DNA from: Erigeron canadensis
Lineage: Eukaryota > Streptophyta > Magnoliopsida > Asterales > Asteraceae
Assembly (NCBI RefSeq): GCF_010389155.1
Contig: NC_057768.1
Coordinates: 15,807,664-15,871,663, forward strand
Length of the DNA: 64,000 nt
Direction of reading: 5' to 3'
In this document: positions 8,009 through 17,956 of the stretch, piece after piece
How the letters are laid out: every line of letters starts with the position of its first letter
Numbering within the stretch: the stretch's first letter is position 1
Translations under genes and position numbers: made by a program
Notes under the pieces: generated by a model
What the model was told of the DNA's origin: nothing
The model's input: the letters and a program-made list of their open reading frames with translations, nothing else
The model's database searches: none

Positions 8009-11000
8009 CTACATCTTCAATAGTTGACTATTGCTCCGGTTTACCTTGAACTTGAGTGAGATAAGCTTTAGGCGCACCGTGGTCAGAATTTTTTCTCTCA
8101 CTTGAACTTCAGAGCACTTGGCATTAGAGAATAACCTTGAATTACGTTCATGCCATAAGAAATACGATACAACGGCCACAAGGAGCCTTGCCATAATACT
8201 CTTAGCTGAATTCTGAGTGGATCGATTTATTAGCCATCCAGCAACACTATCCCATGAGTCCAAAATAGATGACATGTTTGCCATATGTTTAATTTGCCCC
8301 CATACATGCACAATAAAAGAACACTAGATAAAAAGATGTGAGCAAGAATCCATTCCTCTTTGGCACAATGGGCAACACATAAGGTTGAGATTTGTAGCAC
8401 TTCCAACTTCCCAAGCTTTCATTCTATCCTGGGTTTTCAATTTATTCTGAAACACGAGCCATAGATGGAACACATGCTTAGGCACATATGTAGAGAACGA
8501 AACACTCCTTACCCATGGTACTTCATCTTGTTTATACCGAATAGCATTCCAAACTTCAGAAACAGAAAAATCCAATTCGTCACCATCCATATTCTTCCAA
8601 ATAGTTCGATCTTGGATATCAGGATTAAGCGCTGGTGGAGGAATATTAATAAGAACTGGGTAAACATTATACCAAGCTTGAGGCCGAGACCATTGACCAT
8701 TATTAACTACATCAGCCATATTATTATCAAGTCTAAATCCAGCCCAAATGATGTCCCTAGTAGAGATAAGCGTCCTCAGTGGGCAATAATCATTCCATGT
8801 ATCACTCCAGACCGAAATGAATCCACCATTACCAATCTTCTTCCATATATGAGGACGGATAGCATCCCACAATTGAAGGATTTTCCTCCATCCCCAGCTC
8901 ATGGATCCATGAGGAGTAACCTCCCAAAAGCTTCTTCCTTTTAGTTTGTATGAGTGTATCCACCGGACCCACAACGATTCCCTATCAGTTACAATACTCC
9001 AAATATGACTAGTGATGAGCGCTTTATTAAAATCAGAAAGTCTTTTTATACCCAGCCCACCTTCATACTTTGGCAAACACACTGATTTCCGTGAAACTTT
9101 CGATTTAACCTTTCCACCAGGGTCAATGCCCTAAGAAAGTTCCTCATCTTTTGTTCTAATTCTTTAATGATTCGAGCAGGTAGGATAAAAACTGAAGCCC
9201 AATAAATATGTAATGAGGCTAAAACCAATTTGATAAGTTGAAGTCTACCAGCAAATGAAAGGGTTTTAGTTTTCCAATCATCAATTCTTTTTTCCATTCT
9301 TTCAACTAAGACCTTACAATCATTGTAGACCAGTCTAGTAGAGATCAGTGGCACACCTAAGTAACGAACAGGAAGTTTACCTTCATCAAGAGGCATAATG
9401 GATAAAATCGCCTGCTTGGTATGATCTGCAATGTTACAAAAGTATGTTGTGCTCTTCGTGAGGCTAGGAACAAGACTAGAAAGCCTTTGGAAATGCACCA
9501 ACACATCCATAAGTATTTTTGCTGAGTGAACATCACCCCTAACAAACAAAAGCAAGTCATCTGCAAAACAAACACTAATAATCTTTTGCTTGTTACAGTG
9601 AGCATGGAATTTAAATGTATTCTCCAAGGAAGCTCGTTGAAGAAGTAGAGAAAGGACCTCCATAACAAGGGTAAAGAGATATGGTGACATGGGATCACCT
9701 TGCTGTAAACCACGTTTGCCCTTGAAATAGCCATGCATATTACCATTAATACTCAACGAGTACGAAACACTAATAACACAAACCATTATCCTAATCATGG
9801 TCGGGTGGAATCCAAACCTCACTAAACTTTCCCTCAAAAATTCCCAATTAACGGTATCATAAGCCTTCTGAATGTCAATTTTAAATGTACATCTAGGCGG
9901 TCCTCTATTTAAGTGATAGTTGTGCGTGAGTTCCTGGGTAAGTAGGATATTATCAGATATCTTTCTTCCAGGTATAAAGGCCGACTGCTTGATACTAATA
10001 AGATCATCAAGTCCAGGCTTTATTCTAGTTGTAATTATTTTGCTGATGCATTTATGTATGACATTACAACATGAAATAGGCCGATAATCTAGTACAGTAG
10101 CAGGGGTACTTACTTTAGGAACAAGAGCAAGGATAGTATGATTTACTTCTTGGAGGAGGCGCCCATGCACAAAGAAATCTTGTATTGCAGCACTCACTTC
10201 TTCTCCTATAATTACCCATGACTTCTTAAAGAACGTAGAAGTAAATCCATCCGGTCCAGGAGCTTTGTTGTCACCTATTGAAAACATAGCATCTTTGATT
10301 TCCTCAAAAGTGATAGGATTCCCCATTTGGGATGCCACATGTGGGTCCAACACATTTGTGAACAGGGAATCTGTATTAAGCGGTTCTACTGGCTGGTCAA
10401 CACCTAGAAAATTAGTGTAATGCAACACAAGAGAATCATTAACAATCTCACCCTCACAAACCGGCCCGTTAGCATCTTTAATCATATCTATTCTTTTCCT
10501 GTGATTCTTGCTTTTAATAGTGTTATGGAAGTAAGTTGTATTAGAGTCCCCTGCATTTAACCAACCGATCTTTGCCTTTTGTTTTAGGAAGCATTCCTCA
10601 TCATACGAAGCTACCTTGAACTTTTCAAGACATATTGTTTCCTGTGCACGAAGCGATTGATCGCTTGGATTATTGTCAATTTCCTTTTGAATATTATCAA
10701 GTTCATTCCTCAAAGTAGTGACATGAGCATGGAGGTTGCCTTGATCAAATAACAGCTTGCGCATAGGAGATTTGAGTGAGCTCAGCTTTTTGACAACACA
10801 AAACATTATTGTACCCCTTAAACTCCTGCGTCCATCCTTTCTCTACCGCTTCCATAAAACCAGGTTTGCTAGTGATGAAATTTGCAAACTTAAAGGGCTT
10901 AGGTCTATACCTTGCAACCGAGGGCAACTTCAACACACAAGGAGTATGATCAGACACTCGATAAGGTTGAAAAGAGGCGTGGGATGATGGAAATTCAGTA

Positions 11001-11611
11001 ATAAATTGCATGTTCCCCATTATCCTATCAATCTTCTTAAGGATTCCAACACCTTTTTTGGGTTTTTGAGTCCATGTGAAATGGAGTCCAGAACTATTAA
11101 TATCCATAAGTTCAGTCTCTTCAATACATTCTTTGAACTCCCTCATACCAATGCTAATATTCGACGAGCCATAGAAATTGTCTTCCTGATAAAAGGATGA
11201 GTTAGAATCCCCTATAACTACCCAAGGAGCATCTCGAATAACAGATTTGTGAGCACATAAACTCATCCATAAATCCCTTTGGTCCTTAAAATGATTATTA
11301 GCATACAAAATAGAACAAAATAACGATTTTTTTTTTAACAATTTTGAATATAATCTGGACATGCATTACTTCACTTTTTTGTGCTAAAACCATAACACTT
11401 ACAAGGTCAGAGTTCCAACCTAAAATAATGCATGTACCTTTATCACAAATGGACCCATATGATGTCTAGTCCCAAGATCTGAAAACCTTCTTACAAACAG
11501 TAAATAGTTTCGACACATCCACATGAGATTCCAAAATAGCACAAACATTCAATTCATTTTCTACAACAACTTGACGAACCTCATTTTGTTTCAGAGGATG
11601 TTCAACCCCCT
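8009..11611 (-). pseudogene. LINE J ORF2: endonuclease, reverse transcriptase, zinc tail
   Basis: ORF2 nicks target DNA and reverse-transcribes the LINE RNA on the nick. In order: AP-endonuclease (CAILESH near 11550; VVIGDSNSSF, with Ser where GDFNA is usual; VSDHTPCVLK), RT in an open stretch 10806-9046 with SAFIPGRKISDN, QKAYDTVNW, GLQQGDPMSPYLFTLVMEVL and an intact CFADDLLLF box, then VCLPKYEGGLGIKRL and the zinc-binding CCPLCQRGMDSCSHLF. There is no RNase H. Defects: the start codon region is deleted at the ORF1 junction, a stop follows FRSWD in the endonuclease, frameshifts lie near 10806 and 9120, and an in-frame TAG sits at 8326-8324. Confidence 0.9.
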
Positions 11612-13278
11612 AATTCTTAGAAACAACGTCTTCGGGAGCGCTTGCCCCCTCAGTAGCTTTAACATCCGTGTTTGCAGCCATGAAATTTGATGTTTCAATT
11701 TCGATGATTTCAATCACTTCCTCTCCTTTCGAGTCAACATATGTTTTATATTTGGTATTTGCTTTCTGCTTGCTACCCTCCTCTTTTTCCCCATGTTCCT
11801 CATTTAATGTTCCAAAAGAATTGCTGGTAGGGACAGGAGTCGATGTTTGTTTCGTGCCTGAAGAACCAGCCCCGCTCGCATTAGCTTTAGGGATATACTT
11901 AAGATTTTGTGTATTTTTCTTTAGAGGAAAACCCTGTTTAGCTTTAGCTTTTTTCTTCACTTGCTGAAACCCTTGGTCATCAACTTTTAGATTAACAATT
12001 GGAGCAGGCTGCACTCTCTTAGGACATTGGGATAGAGCATGTCCAAAAATACAACAAGTTGAACATCTCGGCAGTTTCTATTCGTATTCTATCTTTATCG
12101 TCTCCTTAACATGTCCTTCTCCCTCTAGATGTGGGATAGCAACTACAAGGCTCTCCTTAATATCTTTATCTGCATTTAATTCTACCATTGCCCTAGCATA
12201 GCTGCTACGACCCCACGATTCTACACACATTGCAGCTGTGTAGTTGTCAAGAAGCTTAGGTGTACTGATTTTGGATGCTTAAAGGCTTAATCCATCATCT
12301 GAGTATACTGCCAATGGAACGTTATGCATTTTAACCCAAACTGCAACTGATTTGATTTCTTCTTTTTTGGGTATTGCAGTTGGAGACCAGGTCTTGAGAA
12401 AGATGGGAGTATTACGAATTAGCCATGGCCCATCCTTTAACACATTTTCCATACCCTCCTTCGAATTAAGTTTAAAAAAGAAGAAATCATTTCCATTCAT
12501 CATAACCTTAGATGGACATATTTATCCCAAACAGATTTAGCAAAATACTCAACGACTGGGAATGCCAATCTGGAACCTAGAAAATAACCATAAAGAACAT
12601 TGGTAAACCTCAATTGAGCTTGTCGTATTGCTTCCTTAGGAATAACTATATCCACATTTTCCACCACCTCATTTGATTCCATAAGTCTGAAATTAACCTT
12701 TCTTTGAGCAATATTCTCCTTCAATTAACCTTTCTTTGAGCAATATTCTCATTTAGCTTGGACGCATACGATATTGGAGCCATTTTTGGAGGTTCAATAT
12801 CATCAATTATTGGGTTTTTTAGCTTATTATCTTGAGTAAAATCTGCACCCATATCAGAAGTTTTCACGACTTCAGGGTTCTCAATTTGGTTCTCGTTATG
12901 TCCCTCAATATGCTCAGCAGGAGATATAGGAGACTTATTCGTACCATTTCCCACATTATCACCATCAGAGGGATGTACATCAGGAGTTTCAATGGTGGGA
13001 TTACCACTACCTGACGTTTTACACTTATCACTACTACCATGCTCAGCTTCAATACTTGATTTATCAGTTTTCTCCACATTCTGCTGATCACTCAAGTCAT
13101 GTTTTATATCCCCCGTCATTGAGGCTCCATTATTCTAAGGGCTTCCACCCTTGTTAGGGCTTCTACTTTTATTTTTTTGGCCAGACATCTCACGTGTAGG
13201 AGGCATACTAGAAATACCTTTTAATCTATTGATACGATCACTTACTTCCTTAAAATCGATTGTCCACTCTCTCTTCAT
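11610..13278 (-). pseudogene. LINE J ORF1: DUF4283 and zinc-knuckle protein
   Basis: Starts at ATG 13278 (MKREWTIDFKEVSDR), matching the LINE K start. A low-complexity acidic and Ser-rich region is followed by DUF4283 (IVIPKEAIRQAQLRFTNVLY, FFFKLNSKEGMENVLKDGPW, IFLKTWSPTAIPKKEE, SVAVWVKMHNVPLAVYSDDG), then the knuckle CSTCCIFGHALSQC (C-x2-C-x3-GH-x4-C) near 12060-12015 and a Lys-rich tail ending at 11610. Such ORF1s bind LINE RNA. Stops occur near 13140, 12280 and 12075, and a 32-bp tandem duplication near 12720 shifts the frame. Confidence 0.85.
12691..12750. repeat. 32-bp tandem duplication in LINE J ORF1
   Basis: A 32-bp unit starting aattaacctttctttgagca at 12691 is repeated from 12723 to 12750 with no mismatch over the shared 28 bases. 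As 32 is not a multiple of three, it shifts ORF1 just before DUF4283. Confidence 0.9.
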
Positions 13279-13679
13279 AAACAAAGAATACCCAGATAAA
13301 GAACATGCAGAAAAACCTCAGCCATGAACCAAGAGAAACACCAAATAAAACGGAAAAAAAATGGCAGAAAACCCTAACCCTCGAAAAAAAACCCTAATTA
13401 AGTAAGCAAACCCCCTTAATCAATTAACAAGATTGTAATATCTAGCTAAACTAATCAAAGTTAGTCGCGAAAACAATCAAGGTAATCAATCAGAAGATTC
13501 AACACTAGAACTAGGGTTTAAGGTGAAAAAGAAATTAAAAAACCCTAAAGAACTCGAAAAAGAAAAAACTCAAACATGCACTTCAACCAATCCAAAGATT
13601 AGTGAGAGGGACATATTTACAAGCTTAATCTAACTCGAAATCAGGAGGGGAGAAGAAGGAATGAAAAATCACCATTGAG

Positions 13680-14098
13680 GATAGAGGCTTGCATATCCTG
13701 TTGTTGAATACTATGTCAAGACTAATTGGTCTAAGTTTGGTCTCCAAAAGGTAATGATGAATGCGGATGGATTTTCTTCTTCAAATTTAAAAATAAAAAG
13801 GGAATGTTGAATGTCCTAGAGGGAGGTCGATGGATTATCCATATTATGCCTATTTTTTTGAACATTTGGTCACCCATAACAAAGTTAAAAAAGGATGATA
13901 TCAAAGAAGTAGCAGTGTGGATTTAAATAAAAATCCATAATGTTCCTAATGATGCATATACTAATGATGAACTGAGTTTGCTTGCTACTAACTTGGGAAC
14001 TCCAAAACTACTTGATGCTTACACGAGTACCATGTGTACTGAATTTTAGGGCAGAAGTAGTTATGCAAGGGCATTGATTGAGATTTCAGCAAATAATG
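13680..14098 (+). pseudogene. LINE K, part 3: degraded DUF4283 region
   Basis: After the right TSD of LINE J the plus strand resumes with sequence like CTGTTGTTGAATACTATGTC, corresponding to PVVEYFVKT in LINE E, and continues through degraded stretches (GRWIIHIMPIFLNIW-like, then ARALIEISA near 14070). Many stops. It ends at 14098 where the T1 LTR begins. Confidence 0.7.
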
Positions 14099-14637
14099 AA
14101 TCTAACACCCGTCATGTAAAAACTTGGATTTTTAAAAATCTTTGCCAAAGGGCGTTTAAAATAAGCGGAAATTATCACTTTTGAAATCTGCCCCATTCGT
14201 AATAGATGGTACCTTTAAAATTGGTGTTACTATTAAGAATCATCAAAACAAAAAAAGTAAATCCAATTATGACACCAACATAAATGGCCACTATTACAAG
14301 TCTTAAACATATTTAAAACAGCCGAAAAAAAAGGCTAAAAGGAAGTCTATGTATTAAAATTCTTTGCTAAGCTTCTTTATTCTTTCTACCCAAATCTTGA
14401 ATATCCTGAAGGCACAACATTTTCAAAGGATAAGTGTTAGCTAATAAAATTAGCTAAGTAAGATAACATAGATTTGAAAACATTTGCCAATTAAATATAT
14501 TAACGAAATCTGCGTTTTAAGTTAATATCTCATATATACATAACAACATATCATACGCATTAGGTTCATCATGGAGTCCTGACACCCGACATGATGGGTA
14601 AACCATAAGGTGGTCCATCAGCGTCGTTAAGGAATGA
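14099..14637 (-). mobile_element. T1 gypsy 3' LTR, distal part
   Basis: Begins with a mutated TGTAACACCC-type end (tctaacacccg at 14099) and runs to 14637, where the copia element is inserted; it resumes at 34208. The whole LTR is thus about 2.1 kb with ends TGTAACA...TGTTACA. The GTCCATCRGCGTCGTTA phrase at 14613-14630 recurs at 50482-50500 in another LTR of the same family. Confidence 0.7.
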
Positions 14638-15615
14638 TATTAGTCCCAACTATCACTAGATGGGTGCTGAAGACACCTCTATGTCGATGGTGAGTGAACT
14701 TTGCAACACGATCAATTAATCTGGATGTGACCAGTTTAGTTTGATCGTGTACCAGGTTAACTGGAATTAAGTATTAAAGTGACAGAATATTTAATACATG
14801 CAATAATATAAATGACGAGTATATAAACTGGTGAGACAATATGTAATTTTCAAGTGTATTTTATTTATTACTTGTTTAAATAAAATACAAGGTTGTTGCA
14901 GAACCAAGATAATACAAGAATGTAAATATCCTAACAACCCATGAATTACAATTGATCTAAACTTGGAAATTCTCCTAAACAATCGAAACACTTAGAGTTG
15001 TGAAATGTTTCTTTTTGCGATTGAGAGAATATTGCACAAGTTCACCAATATTGCAGAATATATGTATTTGCAAAGTTATTGAAACAGCTTGTGCAAGGAC
15101 CTCTATTTATAGTCGAAGATTGAGCATGGGGATCTCAACTTCGATGTACAAATATGGTTGACAGCACACAAAAGCACACAAAAGTATTGTTTAAATAATC
15201 CTTTGTGTGTGTTAAATAAAGTAAGACAAAAGGTTACTTTATTCAACCACTCTACATCTTTGTATCTTTATCCAAAGACAATATCATTGTCCGGTTAAAA
15301 GGATGTAGAGTAAAAAGGTCCTCCTCGTAATCAGTGTAAAGCTTTGTAAGAGCATTTACACTGGAGGATTCTCCAGTTGATTGATCTGGTAGATTGTCAA
15401 CTGGGCTTCGCTGCCATTGCCAATCTCTATTTTCCATTTGTTGTCTTTGACTTCAACTGGAAGGTCTTCAGATTCTAGTCGTCTGATCTCAACTGGAGGA
15501 AGTCATCAGTTGCTAAACCTGTACAATGCAACTGGACTTCTAATATTTCGGACAATTCCTCATGCTCTCCAGATGTCACTGGAGAGCTCCAGTTTAGTTA
15601 AAACTGGACCTAACA
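14638..15615 (-). mobile_element. copia 3' LTR (978 bp)
   Basis: Sense ends are TGTTAGG...CTAATA. A TATA box CTATAAATAG lies on the minus strand at 15112-15103. It is identical to the right LTR apart from an extra 10-bp copy of an AGCACACAAA-type unit near 15165-15180. U3 (15355-15610) is packed with ACTGG/CCAGT words. Short ORFs here have no pol or gag similarity. Confidence 0.9.
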
Positions 15616-15627
15616 AATTCCCCCTAA
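15616..15627 (-). other. copia polypurine tract
   Basis: Sense TTAGGGGGAATT abuts the 3' LTR start TGTTAGG; this is the plus-strand DNA priming site. Confidence 0.75.
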
Positions 15628-15891
15628 TTGTCCTGAAATATTGTCAAGTATTTTCAAACTTGTTTCTATACAAGTTTAAGTTTGAAATACTTGAATTTGA
15701 TAAGACCTATTAAGTTTCCAAGACATTTTTATAGATCATCAAATGTCTTGGATTTTGTTTTAAGTGTTTGTAGATCTTATCAGATATCTTACTTGTAGGT
15801 TACAATCTGGCAACTTGTATATACATACAATTTCAAATAAATTACAAGAGAGTACACAAAATTACAAGCAGATAATAGTTAGAAGGAAAAC

Positions 15892-16980
15892 TTAAACAGA
15901 TGGCCCTTCGCCAGTTTTCCTTCTCTTTGAGACTGATGAAATCGGCTGAGTATCCTCAGGATCAAGGCCTAATCTTTCTTCAATGTTTTCCTTGAACTTG
16001 ATGAGATTTTGCAATACATACTCCCAGCCTCTTTCAACTTTATTCTTCCTCTGCCTCCCCTCCAACAGCCTCAACATCTCAACATGCTCGGAATGACCAT
16101 ACTGATTGACATCCGGGTTCTCAGTAGTCCTTTTAGGTCCACCAAAGTATTGTACCTCAACAACAAAATGCTTGGCACCAGGCTTAATTGAAACCTTAAC
16201 ATCAGTAATCCTGCCTCTATTGTGCCTTCGACGCTGTACATCTGACAAATATGTGCGAGCTTCAGATTCATTTGTCAGTTTGATTTTGCTCGTGCTCAGC
16301 TTTTGTGTAGCAGCTCGAATATCATCTGTTGTGGGTTCACATGGTTCTACCCAAGTCCTCAGATTTGCATCTCTTGGTAAGGCCTTTTGTTTTCTTCCTT
16401 TGGACTTGGGTGGATTCAACACTTTGGTGACCGCCTTCTTGACCTGCTCAGTTCTCTTGAGAATCCCTTCAGATCTGATCTCTCTGGCCTTTTCCACCGA
16501 TACATTCAAACACTTTGCATCCAGTTCAGCCTCATCATCCTGGTAGTGTTTGTCCAGTTCCACTTCAAGCATCTCCTTCAGTGCATTGACTATTCTTGGA
16601 TCTTCTTTGATCTTCTTGTATTCAACAAGTGTCAAGCCAAGGAGTTGAGCATCAGTGATATCAACAAGAGGGGTTGGAAGATTTTTTCTTGATTCAAACT
16701 GGTTTGCCTTCATTTGTTTCTTCCTTTCCTTGACCAGGTATCCCACTCTTGCTAATTTCTGGCTCTCGCTTTCAGTAACTGGAGGCAACAAATCGACATT
16801 GCCAGTTTCCAACATTGGTGCATCGGTGGCTGGTTCCAAAGATTCATCAGCAATGGCCTTTCCCTTGTCAACACTCCCTACCACCACATCATCAAACACC
16901 TCAAACCCTTGCTCACCAGCCTCAGTACTGGTAGCCATCACAATCTCCTTCCCTTTACTTGAAGTCTTCACAAGAGTGTG
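15892..16980 (-). CDS. copia accessory ORF c (~360 codons)
   Basis: Open minus-strand frame from the end of ORF b to TAA/TGA near 15892. It is strongly charged, with KEKGK-like and Lys/Glu-rich segments, a LTLVEYKKIKEDPRIVNALK motif near residue 115, basic KRTEQVKKAVTKVLNPPKSK, and a compact C-terminal part (RRRHNRGRITDVKVSIKPG, FVVEVQYFGGPKR). No membrane segment or signal peptide is seen. No ATG stands at the start: the frame opens with GTG 16971, overlapping the ORF b stop (TTGTGAAG), so it is probably reached by frameshift from ORF b or is the end of one longer protein. Not a family I recognise; its place before the 3' LTR is that of Sirevirus env-like genes. Confidence 0.6.
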   Translation of the reverse strand, partial: HTLVKTSSKGKEIVMATSTEAGEQGFEVFDDVVVGSVDKGKAIADESLEPATDAPMLETGNVDLLPPVTESESQKLARVGYLVKERKKQMKANQFESRKNLPTPLVDITDAQLLGLTLVEYKKIKEDPRIVNALKEMLEVELDKHYQDDEAELDAKCLNVSVEKAREIRSEGILKRTEQVKKAVTKVLNPPKSKGRKQKALPRDANLRTWVEPCEPTTDDIRAATQKLSTSKIKLTNESEARTYLSDVQRRRHNRGRITDVKVSIKPGAKHFVVEVQYFGGPKRTTENPDVNQYGHSEHVEMLRLLEGRQRKNKVERGWEYVLQNLIKFKENIEERLGLDPEDTQPISSVSKRRKTGEGPSV

Positions 16981-17918
16981 AGGGCATGTACCGACCTTTC
17001 CCCCTTGGCAGCATCTAGTCCCTGCCTGATGGCTTCAAAATCAGCATGACTAGAGGGCAGGCGATCTAGAGGCTGCCATGATTGCATTGTCTTACACTCT
17101 TTGAAGACTCCACAAAGCATGCGAACTGTCCTCCAAAGATGATTTATCTCTTGAGATTGAGTCATTACATTTCCACTTGTCTGCTCTTGACTCTTTAAAA
17201 TTTGGTTGAGAATGGAGAGATCATCTGAAGAGAGCCCAGTTGCAGGGACTTCCTGAGCACTGTCAGGCTCAACCGCCCTTCCTTTGCCAACTTCAGTGGT
17301 CAGATCAGATATGGCAGTTGAATGTTCAGACACTTTGCTAGCCAGCGTATCCAGACTGCACCTCAACCGATCAATCTCAGATGTAATTGGAGTGAGATCG
17401 ACCTGGGGCACTGCAATCTTGGTGATCTCAGATATCACCTTTTCTATCAAGTTACTCTCACTGGCAGCCAAAGTTTCTTCGATCTTGAGACCCACTGAAG
17501 AGGCCAACCAACTCCCAAGCTCTGTCACATCTAGGCCAGGTTTGCTACACAGCTCTTGCACCTGCCTTTCCAGATTCTTAATATCAACCTCTGAAGATCT
17601 GACAGCATTGTTCAGCAGGTTGGATATTGAGGATGTGACTCCAGATTGAGTCAGTGCGAATGCCTCCCTTAAAGATATTGCCAATTGATTGGAGGATTCC
17701 ACTAACTCGTTCAGCTTGCCAAACACCAAGTCCTCATTAGCAGAGAACTTGTTAATCCCCAGGTCAACCACTTTAATATTTTGCAGATGATCCTTGTGGT
17801 ACCTGGAGAGGGACTTGGTGTTCTTCTCCAGTGTCTTTTGAATCTCTTCCACCCTCGCAAGAAGGTTCGAGAGATCGGTTTGAAAAGACACGAACTGGCT
17901 GTCGAGTTATAAAAGACC
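16968..17918 (-). CDS. copia accessory ORF b (coiled coil)
   Basis: Open minus-strand frame of about 315 codons. From about 17906 it reads LDSQFVSFQTDLSNLLARVE, then EIQKTLEKNTKSLSRYHKDH and long heptad-like stretches (LVFGKLNELVESSNQLAISL, LERQVQELCSKPG), suggesting an extended coiled coil. It ends HALTLL with TGA 16970-16968. No ATG is present; a TAA lies a few codons upstream of LDSQF. ORF a stops 40-70 nt before it, so a, b and c may be one broken ~1,250-residue protein. The right-hand copy shows the same stop at the end of b. No homologue known to me. Confidence 0.6.
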
Positions 17919-17956
17919 CGAACCCCATTGTGTTGCGATTGATTCAGTCCTATCGG

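Larger units (their letters stand above)
7753..13679 (-). mobile_element. LINE J, full-length L1-type LINE (5,927 bp)
   Basis: Complete minus-strand element: TC-rich, TAGGGTTT-rich leader (13679-13279), ORF1, ORF2, 3' UTR with paired stem-loops and a 7-A tail (T run 7753-7759). It is flanked by an 18-bp TSD, gataaaggcttgcatatc (7735-7752) and gatagaggcttgcatatc (13680-13697), with one mismatch. The target is DUF4283 of LINE K. Although structurally full length it is dead: ORF1 has several stops and a 32-bp duplication, and ORF2 has lost its start and carries stops and frameshifts. Confidence 0.9.

Noticed and set aside
8465..8944. 159-codon plus-strand ORF
   Set aside because: Antisense shadow of LINE J ORF2; no motif. 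The same holds for plus ORFs at 10757-11200, 11668-11967 and 16009-17649.
15252..15437. 61-codon ORF in the copia LTR (also at 22941 and 33839)
   Set aside because: It repeats with the LTR and the frame overlaps U3 signals; no similarity to a protein family seen.
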